Assembly (NCBI RefSeq): GCF_007565055.1
Contig: NC_044554.1
Span: 16,965,921-17,029,920, forward strand
Direction: 5' to 3'
Source of the DNA: Rhinopithecus roxellana
Lineage: Eukaryota > Chordata > Mammalia > Primates > Cercopithecidae
Length of the DNA: 64,000 bases
In this document: positions 1-9,729 of the stretch, in pieces
Layout of the letters: each line of letters begins with the position of its first letter
Numbering within the stretch: the first letter of the stretch is position 1
Made by a program: the position numbers and the translations under genes
Notes under the pieces: model-generated
What the model saw: the letters and a program-made list of their open reading frames with translations, nothing else
What the model was told of the DNA's origin: nothing
Database searches by the model: none

Positions 1-1472
1 TTTGACTATCAAGAGAGATAAAAAAGACCCATAAGATTTAAATTGACAGATATAAAAATGATTGGCTACAAACATAATTTTAGTAATTATAAAATTTTTG
101 TACTGTGAGTTCATTTCCCTTATAATTCTTGAAAACCATTCTAAGCAATCTATCGTTTTAGGTTTTCTACCATCTGTATTTCATTCAAATATTCACTCAG
201 ACATTTATTGTGCTCCTATGTTCTACCGTACGGATAGAAAAAGGCAAATAAAATATGAGTTTTCTCTGTGAATAAATAAATAAGATTTCTGTCTTGTCAC
301 TATCTTTAATCAATGCATATACTCTGGAACCCTGTACTAAGAACTGTGAGAATGTGAAAACTGGAGCAATCATTGTCTAACCACCCTTCATCCACTTCCA
401 AACTCTAAATCTTATTTTTATTTTATTTTGGTTCTAAGTTGTTTCTCAGGCAACTTACATCAATGTGTTAACTGATGATTAAAAGTCTGTTATTTTAATA
501 ATGAAACTTTTAAATCTGATCTGTTAGACCTGCTTCACTATAGAATTGGGGCAGAACACTAGCATTTGTTGAATTCATGCTGGGGTCATTCACTGGTAGG
601 CTAGTAAAAGCAATTTGATATTTCATCTTTGAAACGTTGCTTGCCTTTGTACTAAATTTTCATTTTGACCAATTGTGCCTACCCCATCCTCCTCAAATAC
701 TTATGAACTGATCTATACAAAAATATCGTGTCAGGGATCAGGTGAGATGCTCTAATAATAATAAAAAAAGCTTTACACCTTTATTTTACTAATTTTAAAG
801 TGGATAGTACTTTCGTTCTTATTTTGGTTGCAATTACATGGGTATTTTTGAAATAAAATGTTGATTAAATATTCCCTATTTTAATTAGAAACTATCTGCC
901 ACATGTGGTGGATAATGGCTCCCCCTTGTGGCACAGTCATTTATGTCATTTTTAGATTGCCTTAGAATGTCCTGAGCAGGCCTTGTTTTTAAAAATAAGG
1001 GACTCTCCTCCCCACATGCTAAAAAAAAAATCCTCAGCAGAATTGAATCAACAGCTTCTGCTCCCACCCCCTCAAATGTTTGGCTCTAATAATGATCCTA
1101 TTTTTATATTTTCTTCACATTGGTGCTAATACAAGGTAAAATCTATAATACAAGGTAAAAATATCTATCTTCTATATTTATTGTGGATCACTATGAAAGT
1201 ATTCTGAGGAACTTTTACTATCTTGGAATGTTGATAGGTATACTAAAACAACTACAAAAAAACAGGTTTTGAAGTCCAAAATAGTGTAATGCTGGACCAA
1301 ATAAGTAATATTTGTTTGCATTGAGACTCCTCAGAAACTTTTATAGCCCGTGTGCGTGGTGAGCCTCCTTAACAAGAAGGGTTTTCCAGACTTAGTGGAC
1401 TGTAGAGCTCTCTCTTCAGGGAACATGTTTTGGGAAACAGCGGGTTGTTTTCAAGTGAGTTGTTCTTTGGAG

Positions 1473-1781
1473 TTTTTTTTTTTTTTTTTTTTTTTTTTTG
1501 AGATGGAGTCTTGCTCTGTCGCCCAAACTGGAGTGCAGTGGCCGGATCTCAGCTCACTGCAAGCTCCACCTTTTGGGTTCACGCCATTCTCCTGCCTCAG
1601 CCTCCCGAGTAGCTGGGACTATAGGCGCCAGCCACCTCGCCCGGCTAGTTTTTTGTATTTTTTAGTAGAGGCGGGGTTTCACGGAGTTAGCCAGGATGGT
1701 CTCCATCTCTTGACCTTGTGATCCGCCCGTCTCGGCCTCCCAAAGTGCTGGGATTACAGGCTTGAGCCACCGCGCCCGGCC
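1473..1781 (-). mobile_element. AluY, cercopithecid lineage
   Basis: Full-length, with a 27 bp T run and near-consensus sequence including GCTTGAGCC and CACCTCGCCCGGCTAGTTTTTTG. It is flanked by a duplication of TGGAGTTTT. The low divergence and diagnostic bases mark a young Old World monkey subfamily. Confidence 0.93.
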
Positions 1782-2414
1782 TGGAGTTTTTTAAAAAATT
1801 GCTTATTATTACTATATTTGCCTTTTCCTGATTGCAGCAGTTTTCATAATTTACATAAGAGAAAACAGTAATAAATAAAAAATCTTATAGATTTGTTTTT
1901 GGCAATATATTTCCTGTTAAGAATAGGCTACTTTTTTCCCTTTGTAGCAAACCAATCTCAGAATCCTAAGGGTTTTTTTTTTTTTTTTAAATTACATTGT
2001 ATAAGTAGAATATTAAACAATTGTTTAATTTTCTGTTAACCAAAGCTTCTCAGATTTTGGTATTGACACTTACTGGCAGTGGGTACAGTAGGTCTCCTAC
2101 TTCTGCTTTCTTCTTTCCCTTCATAATATTTATAGAGAATATACAAGGGGAAAAGTGATAATGTGGCCATGATGGTCGTGGGGTTTTGTGGGGAGGGGAG
2201 GAGATTTAGATTAAATATGTTATATTTCTTCTGAAGGCCACTATTTAAATATAAGCTTTCCCACAAATATATAATTATCATGCCTGTCTTTTATTGTGTT
2301 CTTTTTGACACATCTGTATACCTAAATCAAGAGGAACTGTATGTATCTTTGTAATTCAGTGCATTTCTTTTTTTAGAAAGCAAATATATTTTATTATCAT
2401 TTTTTATTTAGTTA

Positions 2415-2714
2415 ATTTATTTTTTGAGACTGAGTCTCACTTTTGTCACCCAGACTGGAGTGCAGTGGTGCAATCTCGGCTCGCTGCAACCTCCGCCTCC
2501 TGGGTTCAAGCATTCTTGTGCCTCAGCTTCCTGGGTAGCTGGGATCACAGGCACCCGCCACCACGCCTGGCTAATTTTTGTATTTTTAGTCTACTAAAAA
2601 GACGGGGTTTTGTCATGTTGGCCAGGCTGATCTCAAACTCCTGATCTTAAGTGATCCTCCCGCCTTGACCTCCCAAAATGCTGGGATGACAGGTGTGAGC
2701 CACTGTGCCTGGCC
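2415..2714 (-). mobile_element. Alu, full length, older (S/J type)
   Basis: Reads GAGACTGAGTCTCAC through GCCTGGCC, with many substitutions and a small insertion (GTCTACTAAAAAGAC) in the middle. Confidence 0.88.
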
Positions 2715-4950
2715 TATATTTTAAAGCAGTGACATGCTTTGGCTTTTTTCAGGTTAATTTTTTAACTGCATCAGAAAACTGGTTTGATTAATGTTTACTG
2801 AAGTGAATAAAAGCAAATATAGTCAGCTCACATTAAGCGTCATCAGGATGTGAGATTTTCCAGATAAGCGATGTTTTTAGTTAGTGGAAACGTTTTAAGT
2901 ACCAAGATTCTATAAAAATACCTTCATTGCCGAACATATGCAACATAATGCAACTTTATTTTCAGTATTGGTTTGTCATTATGATACAATACTGATGCCT
3001 TAGGGCAGCTGCAGCTGTGCTTACCCTTTTCTCCTCCTTCCCCTTCTAAATTTGTGGTTTCTTGTCCTTTATTATTTTAGAGAGTAGTTATAATTGTGCC
3101 TAATATAGGAATGGATATGTAGGAAGAGGACATTTTATGAGCCATGGTCTTTGCGACATTTACTTTGATTAGTTAGAGATTCTTCTAATACTTATCTGTT
3201 ACCTCTCCCACCTCACTGCCATTGAATTCTTCGCAGTCTGGCATAGTCTGGATAGGTGATTTTTAGAGAATTGAGGCTTGATTTTTTGTGTATGATATTG
3301 TAGATATAATTTTATCCTATGTAATAGGTGAATTGTGGATATTTGGTATATAGTTTTGCAACAAAAGAGGTATCACCAAAATCAGGAATTATTTACATTT
3401 TTTGTGAAAAGCGTGTGGATTTTATTCTTACGTTTTAACAATGTAAGTACCATCATTTATTTTATCAAGCAGTATATACTTTTTAAATTGGAAACGCTAT
3501 GTGTAACTTGCCATGTTTGTAACATTTAAGTTAATGGTTACAACTGATGGATTTGAAATATTGTGTTATTAAACTAGAAATTTGTATGAAATGATATATA
3601 ATTAAAAGTTAAATTACAGTATATTTTAAAATTTAATATTTTTACAGATTAAGATTTTGATGACTTCAATTTAATTTTTAAAATTTGGTTTATGTGTATT
3701 CAGGTGGGTGATCATAGTTTTATCTTTACTATTGGAGAATAAATGTTTTGGAAGATCATTGCTGTTTGTTTTAAACATGTGATAGCTAAGCGGTTTTTAT
3801 AAAGGCCAATTTCCTAATAGAATTTATTTTTGGTTTTATTAATGGGCAAATGGGATCTACTTTACAGTTTTTGTACATTCTGGTTAAAAGGGAGAGACTT
3901 ATACTTTTGTTATAATAAGTTATGTGTGAAAGTGAATTTTACATATCTATATGTTTTATATGTATTTTGGCATGAGATGGGAAGAACTAACTAAAAATTC
4001 AATTAAGAAAATTAGCAATATATCTGAGTAGAGTCTGTATTACTTTAAAAATTCAGGGTCTCTAAAAAATCCTTTGAAATAGTTATGAATTTTAATAGGA
4101 CCATACTTAAAAATAATCAACAAAAGATAAAGCCTCTTCTTAGGTAGTGCCCGAAGTAGACAGAGAATAGGGGAAAAAATCAGTTTTTGATTTATTCAGT
4201 CTATTATGTTAAAAATTTTAATGTTTAGGTCTGTACTAATTTGGACATGTTTTATTTTGAAATAAAAAGCAATTTTTGTAAACTTGGAAATTAATGTAAA
4301 TGTATAATTTGAATGAAATGAGATGGCTAGGTTGGTAATACTTCTTCAATCAATGAAGTAATTATTCTAACCTGAAATAGCAACATCTGGTCAAAACAAA
4401 ATCAGTAAATAAAGTTCTTGAGTCATGATACAACATATGATTTGTCTGTAATATTACCACCCAAGTTTTACCCATTTTTTTCCTGTTAGTGATACATGTT
4501 TTTACTCACATTTAAATACATAAATTTTACACTACTGTGTTAAAGGACTGTGTTAACAGTTAGTTCTGCTTTTCTGATTATTGTATTTATCTTGTACTCT
4601 CTATAGTTTAATAATGTTATAGTTTTTTTGGTTTTATTTCATGTATAGTGTGACTTTTTAAAACTACTAGATAAATGGAAAGTTTAGTTGTGCTTCGTAT
4701 TTTAGAAGAATTCACGTAATGAAAATTCTTTCCTAACAGTCATCCCCTCCCCACAAGATAAACTGCCCCAATTATTTAGCTGATCGTTGTTGGTGCTGTG
4801 ATGTAGTAGGACGAACCAAGTCAGTGGCAGGGACTTGATTCTGGCTTTGTTAGAACTAAATGTTTTAGGTATCTAATTTAAACAAGATAAGGAAATTTAT
4901 GCACAGAGAATGTACTTATTTGTATGAAGTGGAAAGATATATAATTTTAC

Positions 4951-5070
4951 TTTTTTTTTTTTTTTTGGTCTCGCTGTGTTGCTCAGGCTGATCTTGAACT
5001 CCTGGGCTCAAGTGATCCTCTTGCCTTCTGGGTAGCTGGGATTACAGTTTTGTGCCACCACCCCTAACTC
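4951..5070 (-). mobile_element. Alu monomer-like fragment
   Basis: A T run is followed by GGTCTCGCTGTGTTGCTCAGG and about 100 bp of one Alu arm. It is probably an old FLAM/FRAM-type or J-type fragment. Confidence 0.65.
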
Positions 5071-5489
5071 TAATTTGACTTTTTAGATATATTTCAAAGC
5101 ACTTGGAAAATTTGTGTTTTACAATATCAGTTGTTTGATTTCACTTTCTAAATGGCTATTGTCTCTCAAAACTCCTTATGGTCATTTGCAGGTACAAAAC
5201 TCAGAATCTCAGAATCACTTAACAGACTTGATGTGTTATATTCTGGTAAATGTGCTAGAGTTCAGATTGATAACCCTTAGCCTCTTTGTTAGACTGTGTT
5301 ACAGAGATGCATGGACTGGATTTCTTACTGTGTTGCTATTAATGCATCTAAACATCTAGAGTCTGAATACTGTTGTAGAGTTAGGCTTTAACTTTTAGCT
5401 CTCTTGATATAGGAGATGATAGGAATTTTTAGGAGACAGGAAAAAGATGAGACAATGAGTACACAATGGGGGCACAAGCTCCAACTGTT

Positions 5490-5648
5490 CTTTTTTTTGT
5501 TTTTTTTTTTTTTGTTTTTTTTTTTTGAGATAGGATCTCACTCTGTTGCCCAGGCTGGAGTGCAGTAGCATGATCACAGCTCACTGCAGCCTGGACCTGC
5601 CAGGCTGAAGATATCCTCCTGCCTCTCAAAGTGCTGGGATTACAGGCC
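5490..5648 (-). mobile_element. partial Alu with long interrupted T tail
   Basis: The 37 bp T/G tail precedes a diverged arm that jumps from GATATCCTCCTGCCTC directly to AAAGTGCTGGGATTACAG, so the middle of the element is missing. Confidence 0.7.
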
Positions 5649-6304
5649 CCTAATTTTCTAACTTGTAGGAATGGTTTGTAGTTCTGATAAGTCAATTTGT
5701 AACAGTTTAGGAAAACTTAAGCTTGGATATCTGGTGAATTTATTAAAGAATTAACGTCATTAAACTGCTTTGCTGATTATAATAACAAATGAGATTCTCT
5801 GTCTTAAATGATTTTGTTTTAAAAACATATGGGTTGGGATTTACTTTGTTATATTGTGATACTCTTACCAGCTGTGATTGTAACGATTCAACTTTTGATG
5901 TGACTTTTTTTTAATAATCTGTGTCTGTGATATGATAAAAGTTGACCATCCATGTTTGCCTGAAATACCAAGACTTTCAGTTTTAAGACTGATAGTCCTG
6001 GGCAAACTGGGACAAATTGGTCTCCTAAATTTGGTGTCCACAAAGGCTAATCCTGAGAAAGAGACAATTACAATTTTTCTTATAATTTGGTTATCAAAAG
6101 GAGTTGTTTTGCTTGAAGACAGACTCAACTTGTTTACTAGTGTTAGTATATGAAAACACGTAGGTTTCTTTGTCAGGATTTAAATATGCTGGCAAAAAAT
6201 CTCGTTACCAGTGAATCTTGAGGTTCAGATGGCTTTGTTTTGGCTCTTTGAATGCCACCCATTTACTAGCAATATGGCGGGTGAGTTTATATCATTATCA
6301 AGTT

Positions 6305-6430
6305 TTCTTCAACAATCTGCTATAAAATATTCTGGTTAAGGAAATCAAAGCTCAAGGAACGTAAATAATTTCTGAAGGTCATATAGCTGGTAGATAGCAA
6401 AGGCAGATTTGGATCTTAGGATTCCTGATT
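6305..6430 (-). mobile_element. possible MIR fragment
   Basis: GAAATCAAAGCTCAAGGAACGTAAATAATTTC followed by GGTCATATAGCTGG resembles the antisense MIR core in which AAGGTCACACAGCTAG is conserved. Confidence 0.45.
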
Positions 6431-6436
6431 CTTAAT

Positions 6437-6796
6437 TTCTTCTCTTCTCCTCTTTTCTCTTCTCTCTTCTCCCCTCCCCTCCCCTCCCCTCCCCTGTTCT
6501 CGTCTCTTCTCTTCTTGACAGAGTCTTGCTCTGTCACCCAGGCTGGAATGCAGTGGCACGATCTCGGCTCACTGCAAGCGTCACCTCCCAGGTTCACGCC
6601 ATTCTCCTGCCTCAGCCTCCCAAATAGCTGGGACTACAGGCGCCTGCCACCACACCCGGCTAATTTTTTTGTATTTTTAGTAGAAATGGGGTTTCACTGT
6701 GTTAGCCAGGATAGTCTTGAACCCCTGACCTTGTGATCCGCTTGCCTTGGACTCCCAAAGTGCTGGGATTACAGGCGTGAGCCACCGCGCCTGGCT
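6437..6796 (-). mobile_element. Alu with pyrimidine microsatellite tail
   Basis: The body is full length, from GACAGAGTCTTGCTCTGTC to GCGCCTGGCT. The expected T tail is replaced by about 78 bp of TCTTC and CCCCT repeats. A target duplication ATTCTTAATTTCT flanks both, showing that the repeat belongs to the insertion. Confidence 0.87.
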
Positions 6797-7354
6797 GTAA
6801 TTCTTAATTTCTAGTAGTTTCTCATCAGAGTTAGTAATAGATATGTAAACTGGTTTCTAGTTAATATTGTAAGATCAAAAAAGAAGAGCATCGCTGGTGG
6901 CCTTTTAGACATATAAGCCACTGGTGGTGATTAATGTTTTCGGAGGGTCTACTTTTGAAAATTTTGATGAAAAGATATGAACCTCATTTTACTTTAGAGC
7001 CAATTTTGAAAAATACACCAACTTTTGAATATTCAGATAATGAGTTCCTCTGTTCTAAGGAGATGTTGTCTAGAATTAATGCTTATTTGTCTTAACTGTG
7101 TTTTCATAAGCAGTGTGTAGGAATAGTTAAAGCAAGTAAAATAGCTTGATTTAGTGCAAGTTTTATTTTTAAAATGCATTATCTGTTACTGTTTGTAAAG
7201 TTTTGTTTTGCTTGCCTCCTTATGATATAATATTCTGAGATAAAAATTTATTGTTACAAAATGATAGCAAGTATTATGTGTAACTTTTAATTAAATCCAT
7301 TTTCTTCAGGTAAAAATAATGTATTTAACTTTTAATTAAATCCATATTCTTCAG

Positions 7355-7492
7355 GTAAAAAGAACGTATTCTCATGGTACTTACAGAGCTGGCCCAATGC
7401 GACAAATAAGCTTGGTGGGAGCAGTTGATGAAGAAGTAGGAGATTATTTCCCCGAGTTCCTTGACATGTTGGAAGAGTCACCATTTTTAAAA
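7355..7492 (+). CDS. RSBN1L: RSBN1L coding exon (first in window)
   Basis: This 138 bp exon encodes 46 residues, VKRTYSHGTYR... to ...EESPFLK. It is phase 0 at both ends. The acceptor reads ATATTCTTCAG before 7355 and the donor is GTAAGA at 7493. The acceptor and the first 17 exon bases are also present in a diverged tandem copy just upstream (7282-7326), which is reported as a finding. No alternative exon was seen upstream to position 1. Confidence 0.95.
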
Positions 7493-9156
7493 GTAAGAGA
7501 TAATCTGTTGTGGGATTAGTTTTTGTTTAAAAAGGCAAGAAAAACCAATATGAGTAATCTAAATTGTGAGTGTTTCTTTCATGCTACATGCACTATAAAT
7601 GAATGACTGTTTCAGAAATAGAAACATTTTGGTTTTATTTGAACTGGAGGGAAGGAGAGCAAGAGATGGGAAACTCACATAATTCTTGTGTGTACATGTG
7701 ACATCTCAGGTCCTAATTGTAATGGCAAAGCTAAGTGGTGGGCCATGAAATAACACCTGTTAACACTTTAGGAATTTGGGTTCCATGTGTTTATTAGCTC
7801 TTTATAAACTAAGTACTAAAGGATTTAAGAAGTACAGGAAAGATTCTACTACAAATGTTTAAGACAAAGGAATGGCAGTTTAGCATTGTGGAAAACTGGC
7901 CTGGGAAATTACACATCCATATTTTAGCCTTGGCTGTACCTGTCTGGGTTGGGAAAGCCATTTAAACTTTCTGGGCTTCAGTTTTATCATCCATAAAATA
8001 ACATGTTTAGATAATGTACCCAAAGTCCCCTTTATTTTATTTATTTTTTTGAGACAGTCTCACTGTGTGCCCCGGCTGGAGTATAGTGGTGTAATGTGGA
8101 GCCCTGACCTCCGTGGGCTCAGATGATCCTTCCACCTCAGCCTCCCAAGTACCTGGGACTACAGGCACATGCCACCGTGCCCAGCTAACTTTTGTATTTT
8201 TTGTGGAAATGGGATTTCACGATGTTGCTGAGACTGGTCTCGAACTCTTGGGCTCAAGTGATCCTCCTGTCTTGGCCTCCCAAAGTGCTGGGATTACAGG
8301 TGTGAGCCCCTGTGCCCACCCCCACAGGCCCCTTTAAATAATTTGTAGCCAGATTCCTTTTTTTTTTTTTTTTAAAGCCTCTTCATTTTCAGAAAATATT
8401 TCTTGTTGTGAGCTGCTGGGGCTATCCCACTGAGAGAGGAATCTCTGAACTGTGTAGTTAGGTTAATTATTTAATCAGTAACTCAAAGGTCAGTGCAAAC
8501 CTGCACTGAAATTCAGGGTCCAGGTAAGCTGTGGAATGTGACAAGATTTCTAATACTCAACCACATAATCTATAGGACATTTCTTCTTTTATTACTTCTG
8601 TTTGCTTGGTGTTTTTACCCTATATGTGCATATATCTTTTTCTTCCCTTTCTCTTTAACCTTGTTCCATTCCTTTTTCTCTTTTCCTTTTACACTTTTTG
8701 TTCCTTTTCTGCTTCTCTCTAGTAGTTACATAATGGAATTAGGTTGCCTTTATTATTGAATTATATTTAAAAATTATCAAATATTATTTAAATGGTTGCT
8801 TCAAAATTAATTTTCAAAGCACATGAACTAAATGCATTATTTCTCCTTTCCTTCCGCTTCTGCTTCCCCTTCCCCTTCCCCCTTCCTTTTCCCTTTCCCT
8901 TCCTTTCCTTTGACAGGGTGCTGCTATGTTGCCCAGGCTACTTTTGAATCCTGGGCTCAAGCAGTCTTCCTGCTTCAGCCTCCCAAAGTGCTGGGATTAC
9001 AGACATGAGCTACCCGCACCCAACCTAAATGCATTGTTTCTACAGAAATTTGACAATCTTTTTTGAAAAGGGGATGTGTGGTGAATTTTTTTTAAAAAAT
9101 TTTTTTCTCAACATTCCATGGACAGTGGCCCTCAGTTTCCTTCCTTCCTTCTCTCT

Positions 9157-9187
<31 letters not shown>

Positions 9188-9634
9188 TTTTGATTTGAGA
9201 TGGAGTCTCGCTGTGTCATCCAGGCTGGAGTGCAGTCGTGTGATCTCGGCTCACTGCAACCACTGCCTCCCAGGTTCAAGCGATTCTCATGCTCAGCCTT
9301 TTCAGTAGCTCGGATTACAGACACTACCATGCTCGGCTAATTGTTTGTGTTTTTAGTTGAGACGGGTTTCGCTGTGTTGCCCAGGCTGGTCTCAAACTCC
9401 TGAGCTCAGGTGATCTGCCTGCCTCAGCCTCTGGCCACCTCCTTCTCTTTTCTCTTCCTGTTCCTCTCTTGTCTGTCTGTCTCTGTCTGCCTGCCTGGCT
9501 CCCTCCCTCCCTCCCTCCCTCCCTTCCTTCCTCCCTCCTCCCCCCTCCCTCCCTTCCTCCTCCCTCCCTCCTCCCTTTCCTCCCCCCTTCCTCCCTTCCT
9601 TCTTCCGTCGTTCCTTCTGTCTTCCTTTTCCCTT

Positions 9635-9665
<31 letters not shown>

Positions 9666-9689
9666 TTTCTTCTTTGTTTCTTTCTTTTT

Positions 9690-9729
<40 letters not shown>

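Larger units (their letters stand above)
1..7354 (+). other. RSBN1L: RSBN1L intron (3' part) upstream of the first exon in the window
   Basis: AT-rich intronic DNA. It holds one young AluY (1473), one older full Alu (2415), two partial Alus (4951, 5490), a full Alu with a pyrimidine tail (6437) and a possible MIR (6305). I saw no exon, RNA gene or other recognisable element in 1-1470, 2716-4950 or 6800-7280. The intron ends with the duplicated acceptor at 7282-7354. Confidence 0.7.

Noticed and set aside
1350..1721. 123-residue frame, and many similar short frames elsewhere
   Set aside because: They are translations of Alu sequence (for example CSVAQTGVQW, SLPSSWDYR), not genes.
3335..3529. 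64-residue frame considered as an earlier RSBN1L exon
   Set aside because: Its translation does not resemble the RSBN1 family and no suitable splice sites bound it.
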